DNA of 38,358 nt from Candidatus Bathyarchaeota archaeon (GTDB lineage Archaea; Thermoproteota; Bathyarchaeia; Bathyarchaeales; DTEX01), in the NCBI GenBank assembly GCA_003601835.1, contig PIYB01000005.1:1-38358 (forward strand), given 5' to 3'. Position numbers and translations under genes: made by a program. The notes below the pieces were generated by a model. That model had not been told where the DNA came from, ran no database searches, and saw only the letters and a program-made list of their open reading frames with translations. Positions 1 to 8,064 of this stretch are shown here, piece by piece. Position 1 is the first letter of the stretch, and each line of letters opens with the position of its first letter.

Positions 1-217
1 CGACAGGGCACTGCCGGGCAGCCACGCTGCTGCGGATAAGAGCTGAAAGCATCTAAGCTCGAAGCCGCTCCCGAGAAGAGGCGGCCATTCCATGGCAGGA
101 GACCCGGTGACGGGCCTCAGTCATGGACGAGGGTTCCCATAGAAGATGGGTTTGATGGAGCCGGGGTGTACGCCTGAAGGCTTCGGCCGACAGGTTTAGC
201 CCGCGGCCCCCAACCAC
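1..217 (+). rRNA. 23S ribosomal RNA, 3' end (partial)
   Basis: The first ~215 bases read as the last part of archaeal large-subunit rRNA. The conserved stretch GCTGAAAGCATCTAAGCTCG lies at 41-60, followed by the GAAGCC continuation, and near the end comes the closing helix region with GGGGTGTACGCC (153-164) and GAGCCCGCGG-like sequence (about 197-206). The 5' part is outside the window. The exact 3' end is not defined by sequence alone; I place it near 217, where conserved sequence gives way to lower-GC DNA. A small reverse-strand open frame over this region is an artefact of rRNA. Confidence 0.9.
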
Positions 218-591
218 CCGAGGTGTCGAGCTGAAAAAGGACTAGCATCTGGACGAATTTACGGGCCTGTGCGTGGTGTTTGTTTCTTGAAAGCGTTTTT
301 CTGAAGGCGGTAAGATCAAAATTGATGTTTGGCAATGGTAGCTTGTGCGAAGGCTTATCGTTAGCTAGCTGTTTCTTCTAACAATCCACGCATATTCGTT
401 GCTTTGGTTGTTTCTTGTTCGAGCTCGGAGCAAAGTATAGAAGCGTTTAGGCCTTCGATGGCTATTGCTCCTTCATGTGCAAAGTCATGTAGAGCTATTG
501 TCTCTTCTTATGGTTTTCTTTTGTTTTTAGGTCTAGGTTTGGATGTTTAATGGTTTAATGTTTTTAGGCTTGTTTTGTACGTCTGAGTTTT
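218..591. other. Intergenic region after 23S rRNA; no 5S gene seen
   Basis: This AT-richer spacer contains T-tracts at about 279-301 that could end rRNA transcription. I find no 5S rRNA signature (no CCCATCCCGAAC-like loop) and no tRNA cloverleaf. On the minus strand, 507 down to 361 is an open stretch of about 48 codons with coding-like composition, ending at a TAA, but it has no usable start and is preceded directly by a stop. It may be the tail of a decayed gene or chance. Confidence 0.5.
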
Positions 592-1623
592 TTAAGTCCA
601 GACCCCGTTTATCTCTGTGCCGCAGTATGGGCATTGAGATTCCTTGATATTATTCTGGCGAACATTGTATCCACATCTTTCAATCAGCAAACGACCGCAC
701 TTATGGCAAAATGTGTTTTCTCCTTCCCCCGATGCATTTCCTTGGTAAACATATCTTAATCTGGATTCTAAACCGATTTTTCTCGCTTTGTTCAAGGTTG
801 ACAGAGGGGTTGGAGGTAACGCTGAAAGCTTGAAGGCTGGGAAGAACCGGGAGACGTGCCATGGGATTCCTTCATCGACTTCTTTTATGAACTCCGCTAT
901 CTTCCTTAAATCGTCTTCCGAATCGTTCAGTGACGGAATAACCAACGTTGTAATCTCAATCCAGATTCCTAGCTTCTTGTACAGCCTTATCGCTTCAAGC
1001 ACGGGCTGCAGGCGCGCTCCGCAAACCTTTTGGTAGAACTTGTCGCTTGAACTTTTTAGGTCGATGTTCGCTGCGTCAAGGTATGGAGCTATGGTTTTCA
1101 AGGCTTCAGGGGTGATGTATCCGTTGGTGACAAGGATGTTTCTGATGCCTTCCTCAGCAGCCAGCTTAGCCGTCTCATAAGCGTACTCGAAGAACACTGT
1201 GGGCTCCGTGTACGTGTAAGCTATGCTTTGGCAACTGTACCGTTTCGCTGTTTTAACGATCTCTTCTGGCGTTACCTCGCTGCCTCGTACAGGTTTATCC
1301 GGCTTAGGCATCTGAGAAATATCGTAGTTCTGACAGTTCATGCACCTGAAGTTGCATCCGACGGTTGCTATTGAGTAAGCTCGTGAACCGGGGAGAAAAT
1401 GGAACAAAGGCTTCTTCTCGATGGGATCAACGGCGCTGGCAACAAGTTTACCGTAAACCAGCGAATACAATTTTCCACTAATATTCTGCCGGACTCCGCA
1501 AATCCCTCTTTTCCCTTCGCTTATTCTGCAATGATGACTACACAGGTTGCACTGAACAACGCCGCCTTCAAGTTTCTCGTAAAACATTGCCTCTCTAAAC
1601 TTGGTTTCCCCCAAACAATTCAA
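592..1623 (-). CDS. amrS: AmrS-type radical SAM protein (AmmeMemoRadiSam system)
   Basis: This radical SAM enzyme belongs to the family that is named for its link to AMMECR1 and MEMO proteins; its substrate is unknown. An N-terminal cysteine set (CNLCSHHC, about residues 25-32, and CGV at 42) precedes the radical SAM cluster motif CNFRCMNC (CX3CX2C) near residue 90. The C-terminus carries a rubredoxin-like zinc ribbon (CHKCG ... CPYCG). Its 343 residues fit the family. The start is uncertain: TTG at 1623, or ATG at 1587 preceded by GAGAGG. Since family members usually have a few residues before the FYEKL motif, the upstream start is kept. No AMMECR1 or MEMO gene lies within the window. The next gene upstream on this strand ends at 1769. 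Confidence 0.88.
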   Translation of the reverse strand: MNCLGETKFREAMFYEKLEGGVVQCNLCSHHCRISEGKRGICGVRQNISGKLYSLVYGKLVASAVDPIEKKPLFHFLPGSRAYSIATVGCNFRCMNCQNYDISQMPKPDKPVRGSEVTPEEIVKTAKRYSCQSIAYTYTEPTVFFEYAYETAKLAAEEGIRNILVTNGYITPEALKTIAPYLDAANIDLKSSSDKFYQKVCGARLQPVLEAIRLYKKLGIWIEITTLVIPSLNDSEDDLRKIAEFIKEVDEGIPWHVSRFFPAFKLSALPPTPLSTLNKARKIGLESRLRYVYQGNASGEGENTFCHKCGRLLIERCGYNVRQNNIKESQCPYCGTEINGVWT

Positions 1624-1768
1624 ACCATACTATGCATACTCTGAAATAAAGGTTCGCTGCGCCGGGTTCACCTCAGCCTCCAACCGAAGGGTCCTCGTCT
1701 AAAACATTTTGAAGAACTCTGAGAACCTTTGCTGGCGCAGCAAGGTCCAAAGACACCGGCCTGAATTA

Positions 1769-2254
1769 TTATCCGGTCATGTTTTTCCAAAGGTCAACTT
1801 GGGTCTTGGGTTTGAAAGGTTTACCCACAATATCTAACGCACCCGTGTTCCCAATGTCCGTGATCTTTGCTTCGTGAGTTGGGTTGCCACGATCTATGAT
1901 CTGTTCATCAAACGAACCGTCACCGTTACCCAGATAGATAAACAAACGCGGATTCAGGTGTCTGCCTAATCCCATCTCGCCGACAAATATGTCCATGTGC
2001 CCATCGTTGTTAAAATCGGCAACAGCCAAGATATGCGGGTTGAAGGGTTCATCTGTTATTATGTGCATCTTCCAATCCGAGTACTCGTACCAAACCAGAT
2101 AGCCTTCCTCAGGCGGGCTTGTGTAACTTCCCACTATCACGTCTACGAAGCCGTTCCCGTTCACGTCGGCGACGAGGCAAACAGAGTTGCCCGTTGTGAG
2201 GGTTTTATCATCAATGACCGTATGTTCAAATCTGAGCCGTTTTTCCTTGGTCAT
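1769..2254 (-). CDS. FG-GAP/VCBS repeat protein, short and without signal peptide
   Basis: This 161-residue protein has three calcium-loop-like repeats typical of FG-GAP/VCBS beta-propeller blades: DVNGNGFVD, DFNNDGHMD and DIGNTGALD. Most relatives are large secreted proteins with many blades; here only about three are present and there is no signal peptide, so a cytoplasmic role or a truncated relic are both possible. It starts 29 bases after the stop of the URO-D-like gene and is probably co-transcribed with it. Between its stop and amrS the minus strand holds a further 27-codon coding-like stretch (about 1669-1755) of no recognised identity. The substrate or partner cannot be inferred. Confidence 0.7.
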   Translation of the reverse strand: MTKEKRLRFEHTVIDDKTLTTGNSVCLVADVNGNGFVDVIVGSYTSPPEEGYLVWYEYSDWKMHIITDEPFNPHILAVADFNNDGHMDIFVGEMGLGRHLNPRLFIYLGNGDGSFDEQIIDRGNPTHEAKITDIGNTGALDIVGKPFKPKTQVDLWKNMTG

Positions 2255-2283
2255 GTCTTCTACTTCCGACTTTTTGAGTATGG

Positions 2284-3402
2284 TTAATCGTATCTACCGT
2301 GTTTCTCCACCAACTCTGTGACCATCTTTACGCGGCTAATGTCCCCATCGGGAGGAACTTGGTCTGCCACGCCCATTATGAACTTATGTCCTTCAAGATG
2401 GTGTTCCAAGACGTTCAAAGTCATTCGACGAAGAAGATGCTTAGGATAGAGGGTGCTGAAGTATACTCCGGGTAAACCGCCCCACAAGACGATGTTCGGT
2501 CCAGCAAACTCGCGCAGCTTCTCAACAGGGATGTCTCCAACCGGCGCAGGGGTGACAGACTGGGCGCAATCTACGCCTGTCTCCTCCATTAAAGGCAGAA
2601 CTCCTCTAAGGGTGCCGTCAATGTGCACATAGATAACCTTCTTTGCGGCGTGAAGCTGTTCCACTCTTTTCTTGTAGTATGGCGCGTGATATTTCCTGAA
2701 TATCGATGGTGAAATCACGTCGCTTGTGATGTTTTCTCCGAAATAAACTCTGGGAGCCGGTGATTCACAGATAGCTTCGTAGATTGGGTCGTCTGCTTCG
2801 GACATTACCTGAATTGTTTCTTCCAGCTCTTCCGGTTCACGCATCATAAGTTTGAACGTGTTTACCACGCCTGCCCAAACCACGATTAGCCTCTGGAAAG
2901 GGGTGCGAGGGGGAAGGGAGCTCACAAACCCGATTTCCTTCCAGTTCTTCAAACGGTCATGTTGAAGCGAGAAATCTGGCTTGAACTCTTGATTCTTGTA
3001 AACATACTGTAGAACCTTCAGGTCTTCTCTAGTTTGCACAGGATATTTGATGTGAGCTGAGCTAGCGGACTGTGGGACAAACTTCTTTATCCCAACGATT
3101 CTACCCACTGGTGTGCTGAACCCTTCCTCATATATGATGGTGCCGTCTCTATGCGGTTCCGCGGAGCTAAAGCGTTTAACATCATAATAAGTAACTTCCC
3201 CCGGTAGATTGTACAGTTCTTCGTGGCTCCCACATCCAAGTTCACGGTACAACCGTATCTGACCGTGTTCGCCGAGATACTTGCTGGGAAGCTCGTTACG
3301 ATACAATTTAGCCCGGTACCAATAGGTGAGATCAGCAAACCAAGGCATAACATCAGGCTGCCGCCCTGAGAAAACAGCCAACAGCCTCTCTTGCAGGTTC
3401 AT
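2284..3402 (-). CDS. Uroporphyrinogen decarboxylase (URO-D) fold protein
   Basis: The 372-residue protein has the general layout of the URO-D/cobalamin-methyltransferase superfamily (HemE, MtaA/CmuA relatives): a TIM barrel with a conserved N-terminal ER(L)LAVF-type helix, YVHIDGT near residue 259, a DCAQSVTPAP segment and a late LWGGLPG segment. In corrinoid methyltransferases a His-x-Cys...Cys set binds zinc; here the corresponding place reads H-x-D, so I do not call it MtaA/CmuA. No haem pathway genes are nearby, which argues against true HemE. It is probably an anaerobic methyl- or decarboxylation enzyme of unknown substrate. ATG start at 3402. It pairs with the FG-GAP gene downstream. 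Confidence 0.75.
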   Translation of the reverse strand: MNLQERLLAVFSGRQPDVMPWFADLTYWYRAKLYRNELPSKYLGEHGQIRLYRELGCGSHEELYNLPGEVTYYDVKRFSSAEPHRDGTIIYEEGFSTPVGRIVGIKKFVPQSASSAHIKYPVQTREDLKVLQYVYKNQEFKPDFSLQHDRLKNWKEIGFVSSLPPRTPFQRLIVVWAGVVNTFKLMMREPEELEETIQVMSEADDPIYEAICESPAPRVYFGENITSDVISPSIFRKYHAPYYKKRVEQLHAAKKVIYVHIDGTLRGVLPLMEETGVDCAQSVTPAPVGDIPVEKLREFAGPNIVLWGGLPGVYFSTLYPKHLLRRMTLNVLEHHLEGHKFIMGVADQVPPDGDISRVKMVTELVEKHGRYD

Positions 3403-3484
3403 GATAAGTGGTTCCTTGACCTTGTTTCTTAATTTTTCCCTGCATAATCCGTTGAAGTCCGATTGCTTCAGCAGTTTTTACCGG

Positions 3485-4042
3485 TCACAGTTTTCTGCTT
3501 ACTTCCAACCCGTCGCCGCCTGCATGGATAAAAAAGCTCTCATACTTCCCAGAGTTTCTCACGTAGTCCAAGTAGTCTCTCATTAAATAAGCGAAGGCTT
3601 CCGCGTTGTCTGCTACGATTATGCTTCCTTTTCGGAGTTTATCTTCAAGGAGCTTAAGATGACGGAGATACTCACTTTTAGCTCCGTCCAGAAAGACAAG
3701 GTCGAATTTACCCTTCAGCTCAGGGATGATCTTTGATGCATCTCCAACCAACACCTGAACCTTCGGCTTCACCTTTGCTTCACGAATGTTTTCTCGAGCG
3801 GCCTCCGCTTCGGATCTGTCAACCTCTATTGTGATTAGCTCAGCGTCACTGTTCAGCTCCTTTGCCATCAAAATTGCTGAGTACCCTATCAAGGTTCCAA
3901 CCTCCAGAACCCGTTTAGGCTTAGACTTGCGCACAATCTCCGCTAGAAGATTTCCTCTTTCCTGTCCCATAATGGGCAGATGCTCTTTCCTAGCGGTTCT
4001 TTCGATGGCTGTGAGAACCTTTCTGCATTCTTCGGTGAGCAT
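3485..4042 (-). CDS. SAM-dependent O-methyltransferase (family 3, COMT-like)
   Basis: A class I SAM methyltransferase of 185 residues. Motif I is VLEVGTLIGYSAILMA (about residues 45-60), the acidic ribose-binding residue follows in ITIEVD, and the LVFLDGAK segment matches the metal-binding Asp region of catechol/caffeoyl-CoA O-methyltransferases, with VADNAE as the second metal-ligand region. The protein is shorter than typical COMT-like proteins (~210-220), with a short N-terminal helical part. It lies 83 bases upstream of the URO-D-like gene on the same strand. Substrate unknown. The ATG at 4042 is the best start. Confidence 0.85.
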   Translation of the reverse strand: MLTEECRKVLTAIERTARKEHLPIMGQERGNLLAEIVRKSKPKRVLEVGTLIGYSAILMAKELNSDAELITIEVDRSEAEAARENIREAKVKPKVQVLVGDASKIIPELKGKFDLVFLDGAKSEYLRHLKLLEDKLRKGSIIVADNAEAFAYLMRDYLDYVRNSGKYESFFIHAGGDGLEVSRKL

Positions 4043-4145
4043 GCTTAGATTCCTCTCGGAAGCCTCGTAGAATAATGAGGTTCAAATGATATAAGATTAG
4101 TTGGTAGATCATGAAAAGAAGAAGTAACGGCGGATATGTCTTGAG

Positions 4146-4154
4146 TTTTATATG
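4146..4154 (+). promoter_or_regulatory. TATA-box-like element
   Basis: TTTTATATG centred near 4150 would place transcription start close to 4174-4176, exactly at an in-frame ATG of the small gene downstream. This supports leaderless expression from 4174 rather than from the earlier ATG at 4111. Confidence 0.4.
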
Positions 4155-4173
4155 TGTTATACTGATACGTTTG

Positions 4174-4413
4174 ATGTTTAACTCAACGGGAGATCATGTT
4201 AGGTTGAGAAACGAGCATGATGTTAACGCGATGTTGAAACGGATTGAAAAACATGCGAAAAAGCTTGAGATGATGCTTACCCCTCAAGAACGGGAACAAC
4301 TGTTCACTTTGCTCGCTGAAAAAGACACCGTTCAGCTCTGCCGAATCTGCAAGCTCGGCACGATGAAAAAGATGCTTTTGTGGATTTTAGGGGAAAAGGA
4401 AATCCAGCCTTAA
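4174..4413 (+). CDS. Small uncharacterised helical protein
   Basis: I do not recognise this gene. From the ATG at 4174 it encodes 79 residues: a charged, probably helical N-terminal part with a heptad-like run (AMLKRIEKHAKKLEMMLT), a short central helix (PQEREQLFTLLAEKD) and a C-terminal segment with one CxxC pair (LCRIC) and a hydrophobic end (MLLWILG). The frame stays open back to an ATG at 4111, but those 21 residues look unnatural and a TATA-like box sits inside them, so the shorter form is preferred. One CxxC alone cannot hold zinc unless the protein dimerises. It stands alone between the O-methyltransferase (divergent) and fprA. Confidence 0.5.
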   Translation: MFNSTGDHVRLRNEHDVNAMLKRIEKHAKKLEMMLTPQEREQLFTLLAEKDTVQLCRICKLGTMKKMLLWILGEKEIQP

Positions 4414-4466
4414 GTATAACCTTTTCTTACCGAGGCTTTAGACATAGCTTCCAAACGAGAGAAGAT

Positions 4467-4477
4467 TCTTTATTTAC
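4467..4477 (+). promoter_or_regulatory. TATA-box-like element upstream of fprA
   Basis: TCTTTATTTAC centred near 4472 predicts a transcript start around 4498, about ten bases before the ATG at 4508, giving a very short leader. Confidence 0.4.
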
Positions 4478-4507
4478 GTTTAACTGATATATCGAAAGGG
4501 GACAATT

Positions 4508-5695
4508 ATGAATCTTGTGGAATTAGCTGAAAAGGTTTACTGGGTCGGCGTTGTAGATTGGAATCTCAGAGATTTTCACGGTTATGAAACAAGAAGAGGA
4601 ACAACGTATAACGCCTATTTGGTTGTGGACGCGAAAACTGCGCTCGTTGACACCGTTAAGTATCCTTTCAAAACCTCGCTGGCGGATAATATACGGCGGG
4701 TCACAAGCCTAGAAAACTTGGACTATGTGATAGTTAACCATGTCGAGATGGACCACTCAAGCTCGCTGAGCTACATAATGCAGCACGCTAAAAACGCAAC
4801 AATTGTGACATCTCGAAGAGGCAAAGCTGGACTAGTGAAATATTACGGGGAGAATGAATGGAATTTCCAGATAGTCAAAACCGGGGACGAACTTAGCCTA
4901 GGGAACAGAACACTGCGGTTCGTTGAGGCTCCGATGCTGCACTGGCCTGACAGCATGTTCACCTATTTGCAGGAGGACAAAATATTGATGCCTAACGACG
5001 CTTTTGGACAACACTTGGCGACGTCGCAAAGATTCGATGATGAGGTTGATCAGGCGGTTCTCATGGATGAAGCCGCCAAATACTACGCCAACATACTGAT
5101 GCCTTTCGCCTCGCTGATAATAAGAAAGATTGAGGAACTGCCTAAGCTAAACATTAACCCCCGAATCATAGCTCCAAGCCACGGCGTAATTTGGCGTAGC
5201 CACCCAAGTAAGATCGTTAATGCTTACCTTGAATGGAGCAAAGGGAAAACGAGCAACAAGGCGGTCATCGTTTACGACACGATGTGGGGCAGCACCCAAA
5301 AAATGGCAATGGCAATCTGCGACGCCATCGCCGAAAAAGGCATCGAAGTTCACGTCTACCAGATGCGAAGGTCAGACTTCGCCGAAATCCTCAAGGAAAT
5401 ACTGGAAGCCAAGGCTGTGATCGTTGGGTCTCCCACCGTCAACGGCTCCATGTTCCAAACCATAAGTGCGTTCCTCAGATACGTCACCGGACTGAAGCCG
5501 AAAGGAAAAATTTGGGCTGTCTTCGGCTCTTACGGATGGGGCGGCGGAGCTGTCAGAGCTATGACCGAACATCTGAAGACAGCAGGATTCGAGGTTCTGG
5601 AACCCGGTTTACAAGTACAGTACGCTCCAACCTTGGAAGAGCTCGGGAAGTGCAGAGAGCTCGGCGAGAAAATAGTTAATCAAATCCAAGCCTAG
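4508..5695 (+). CDS. fprA: Type A flavoprotein FprA (diiron flavodoxin; O2/NO reductase or F420H2 oxidase)
   Basis: The 395-residue protein has the standard two-domain form. The N-terminal beta-lactamase-fold domain carries the diiron ligands H78, E80, D82 and H83 (HVEMDH), then H145 (MLHWPD), D164 (PNDAFG) and a late His (APSHG, about 225): the full set. The C-terminal flavodoxin domain (about 250-395) starts KAVIVYDTMWGSTQKMA, the FMN phosphate loop, and continues with GSPTVNG and GSYGWGGG. In anaerobic archaea such proteins reduce oxygen to water, or NO, taking electrons from F420H2 or rubredoxin; no rubredoxin domain is fused here. A broken thioredoxin reductase gene follows, so the locus seems to be an oxygen-defence region that has partly decayed. 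Confidence 0.93.
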   Translation: MNLVELAEKVYWVGVVDWNLRDFHGYETRRGTTYNAYLVVDAKTALVDTVKYPFKTSLADNIRRVTSLENLDYVIVNHVEMDHSSSLSYIMQHAKNATIVTSRRGKAGLVKYYGENEWNFQIVKTGDELSLGNRTLRFVEAPMLHWPDSMFTYLQEDKILMPNDAFGQHLATSQRFDDEVDQAVLMDEAAKYYANILMPFASLIIRKIEELPKLNINPRIIAPSHGVIWRSHPSKIVNAYLEWSKGKTSNKAVIVYDTMWGSTQKMAMAICDAIAEKGIEVHVYQMRRSDFAEILKEILEAKAVIVGSPTVNGSMFQTISAFLRYVTGLKPKGKIWAVFGSYGWGGGAVRAMTEHLKTAGFEVLEPGLQVQYAPTLEELGKCRELGEKIVNQIQA

Positions 5696-5781
5696 ACCAC
5701 CTCGTGTCGATGCGGCTTCAGCTCCAATATCAAAAACAAAAGAAGCCGTGTATCCTACTGAACGGTGGTGAATAATGAAAA

Positions 5782-6051
5782 ATGGCTCCTGAACGCTTCG
5801 GCACCATCATAATCGGCGGCGGGCCCATGACCAACCTTGTTAAGAAAACCGGAATAGAGGTTGATAAAAGAGGCTGCATCAAGGTTGATCGAAGACAAGC
5901 AACGAACGTAGAAGGAGTCTACGCGGCGGGAGACTGCACCTGCGGAGGTATGCAGATAGTCACTGCAGCTGGAGAAGGAGCGATGGCAGCCATACAAGCG
6001 TACCGATATGTTAAGAGAATCAAAAAAAGAACCGCCCCAAAAAATAGCTAA
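5782..6051 (+). pseudogene. Thioredoxin reductase remnant with internal deletion
   Basis: An intact 89-codon frame joins two parts of a TrxB-type flavoprotein. The start reads MAPERFGTIIIGGGP, like the FAD-binding N-terminus, and then continues at once with PMTNLVKKTGIEVD and the C-terminal FAD motif NVEGVYAAGDCTCG. The middle ~220 residues, including the NADP domain and the CxxC redox centre, are missing. A normal TrxB has about 310 residues. A GGTGGTGA element at about 5762-5769 precedes it, as expected for a true gene start. The join falls where both N- and C-terminal parts code I-G-x-x-P, so recombination at this short similarity is likely. An alternative is a simple 5' truncation. It cannot be an active reductase. 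Confidence 0.75.
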
Positions 6052-6205
6052 TGATTTTGGTCTATCGAAAACCCTGTTTGGCTGGAACCCGGAGAAGAAC
6101 ATATGCCGAAGCATCAGTTCTTTTTTTACATGCAGTTAGAGACTAAACGTTTTAAGACTCAACTTGTGTCATAACTATGAAGTAGAAGGAGCTACGGAAC
6201 GAGAA

Positions 6206-6814
6206 TTGAACAAAACAGAAAAATTAGGGTCAAAACCAGCAGGACATTCAAGGCTGAACACAGCGGAAAAAACAGTCATCGGCATAACTGGGATGCCTGG
6301 CGCGGGAAAAAGCATCATAAGAAAAGTTTTTCGCGAGTTCGGTTTTCCGATTGTTGTTATGGGTGACGAGGTTAGAGCTGAAGCGCAGAAAAAAAGATTG
6401 GTTCCCACGCCTGAAAACTTGGGTAAGGTGATGCTTCAGCTGCGGAAGGAAGAGGGTCCAGGGGTCATAGCTCGAAGATGTATTCCTAAGATCAAAGCCT
6501 TAGGTTCACCGGTCGTGGTGATCGACGGAGTTCGGAGCATGCGTGAAGTTGAGGAGTACAAAGCGGAGTTTCCGAACATGAAGATAATAGCGGTTCACGC
6601 CTCACCTGAGACCCGGTTTAACCGCTTGGTGAAAAGGGGTAGAAGCGATGACCCTGAAAGCTGGAAAACATTTGTTGAACGTGATAAACGTGAGCTCAGC
6701 GTTGGGCTTGGCGATGTGATAGCGGAAGCGGACATCATGATTGTTAACGAGGGGACAGTGGAAGAATTCAAGGAAAAGCTGCGGCGACTTGTAAGACAAG
6801 AGTTTATGAGATGA
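6206..6814 (+). CDS. UPF0200 family P-loop nucleotide kinase-like protein
   Basis: The P-loop GMPGAGKS is followed by MGDEVRAEAQ, a VVIDGVRSMREVEEY Walker-B-like region and a GRSDDPESW segment, the signature of the archaeal UPF0200 family, related to adenylate and dephospho-CoA kinases. Biochemical role is not established. Start choice: the frame opens with TTG at 6164, but a TATA-like TTTTAAGA at about 6150-6157 predicts transcription from about 6180, so the next in-frame TTG at 6206, preceded by AAGGAG at 6186-6191, is preferred. Its stop overlaps the next gene's start by ATGA, implying translational coupling with UPF0201, a pairing that fits conserved archaeal gene order. Confidence 0.85.
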   Translation: MNKTEKLGSKPAGHSRLNTAEKTVIGITGMPGAGKSIIRKVFREFGFPIVVMGDEVRAEAQKKRLVPTPENLGKVMLQLRKEEGPGVIARRCIPKIKALGSPVVVIDGVRSMREVEEYKAEFPNMKIIAVHASPETRFNRLVKRGRSDDPESWKTFVERDKRELSVGLGDVIAEADIMIVNEGTVEEFKEKLRRLVRQEFMR

Positions 6815-7227
6815 ACCGGATGGACAAAATCAAGATAACCGTAGAAGCAGCCGTTAATCCCACTGAAGATGTTGATAAGGTAAAAATAGCTGTCCACAAA
6901 GTGTTGGGAGAGATTCCGCTTCAAGTTTTGAACGATCAGTATGAGGCACGCCTGTTCGGCAGAAAAGAAGGCTTAAAGGCGCTTGTAACGTTTCGTGATC
7001 TTTTGAGAAGAGAGTTGATACTTGACGCTGCGAGACGCGTGTTGTTCAGCGGGCTACGTGGGGACACTATTACCTTTTATCTGAACAAACAGGTTGCTTA
7101 TGTTGGACACGTTTCTTTCTCTCAGCCTGAAGGAGAATCCCCGCTTGGACCTATCCGTGTTGACATTCAATGCGATAACCCTCGGGCGCTCATCAATTGG
7201 TTAGCGCCGAAGACAGCTCAGCGATAG
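6811..7227 (+). CDS. UPF0201 family protein (probable RNA-binding)
   Basis: This 138-residue protein matches the archaeal UPF0201 family, whose known structures resemble RNA-binding ribosomal protein folds. Recognisable segments are KITVEAAVNPTEDVDKV at the N-terminus, the central LLRRELILDAARRVL helix and the PLGPIRVDIQCDNPRALI C-terminal part. Its ATG overlaps the stop of the UPF0200 gene (ATGA), so the two are an operon. The next gene begins 12 bases after its stop. Function is unknown; an RNA-related role is inferred from family structure only. Confidence 0.85.
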   Translation: MNRMDKIKITVEAAVNPTEDVDKVKIAVHKVLGEIPLQVLNDQYEARLFGRKEGLKALVTFRDLLRRELILDAARRVLFSGLRGDTITFYLNKQVAYVGHVSFSQPEGESPLGPIRVDIQCDNPRALINWLAPKTAQR

Positions 7228-7239
7228 GTGGCTTAGAAC

Positions 7240-8019
7240 ATGAAAGTGGGACTGTCAATGCTGTACTGTCTTGGGCAGCCGTTCTCTAGCCTTCTTAAGC
7301 AGCTGGAGACTGTTGAAGTCAGCAACGTAGAAGTCTTGGATGAGGGTTTGCACGCTCTCAATGACCGGCGTGTACATAGCATACGACGGATTGCTGTGGA
7401 CAGAGGGTTAGAACTGTCGGTTCACGCTCCGTTCGTTGACATAAACATTGCTTCGCCGTCGGAATCTGTCAGAATCGCTGTGCTTAAAAGGTTGAAAAAG
7501 TCGATTCAGCTCTCTGGTAAGCTTAACGCCGTTTTTTGGGTTTTTCATCCCGGTATGCGAACGGGGATCAGCCATTTCACCCCGGGGTTAGATTGGAAGT
7601 TCAATCTTGAATCTGTTCGGCAGCTGTTATCCACGGCGGAAAACACCGGTGTTAAACTAGCTATTGAGAACGGTCTGCATCCTCTTCCTTTTCTGCTTAA
7701 AACTCCAAGCGAGTTCGTCCGGTTTTATGAAGATCTTGGAGCTGATTTAGGTCTGACACTTGATGTGGGGCATGCTAATGTGAACGGTCAAATCTTCGAG
7801 TTCATCAAGACTTTTCCAGACAAAATAGTTCATGCGCATCTCCACGACAACCACGGGAAAGCAGATGAACATTTAGGGATAGGAGACGGAAACATAAACT
7901 GGGTCAAAGTTGTCAGAGCCTTCAAGAAAATAGGCTTCCGGGGAGCCTTAATCGTGGAATCCGAGAAGAACGCTTTAGAAAGCGTCCAAACGCTTAAAGC
8001 GCTTGTGCAAACCGTGTAG
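7240..8019 (+). CDS. Sugar phosphate isomerase/epimerase-like TIM barrel (AP endonuclease 2 family)
   Basis: The 259-residue protein has the xylose-isomerase-like barrel pattern: HAPFVDINIASP (strand with metal-side His), VFHPG, LAIENG (metal-binding Glu), LTLDVGHAN (Asp-x-x-His) and HAHLHDNHGKADEHLGIGDG near the end, then LIVESE with the last metal Glu. These fit a two-metal isomerase or endonuclease-IV-like enzyme. AP endonuclease IV itself is longer and has extra His ligands, so an isomerase-type role is more likely. An AGGTGG element at 7226-7231 precedes the ATG at 7240. It closes the UPF0200-UPF0201 operon. It is a distant paralogue of the gene at 19478-20296. Confidence 0.8.
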   Translation: MKVGLSMLYCLGQPFSSLLKQLETVEVSNVEVLDEGLHALNDRRVHSIRRIAVDRGLELSVHAPFVDINIASPSESVRIAVLKRLKKSIQLSGKLNAVFWVFHPGMRTGISHFTPGLDWKFNLESVRQLLSTAENTGVKLAIENGLHPLPFLLKTPSEFVRFYEDLGADLGLTLDVGHANVNGQIFEFIKTFPDKIVHAHLHDNHGKADEHLGIGDGNINWVKVVRAFKKIGFRGALIVESEKNALESVQTLKALVQTV

Positions 8020-8064
8020 ATCGCAGTCCCTCATCTGCCTATGGTCTTTGAAAAAACGGTGCTG

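Noticed and set aside
117-335. Minus-strand open frame of 72 codons
   Set aside because: It lies mostly antisense to the 23S rRNA 3' end.
5233-5679. Plus-strand 148-codon frame inside fprA
   Set aside because: Its Arg/Gln-rich translation is the shifted reading of the flavodoxin domain of fprA.
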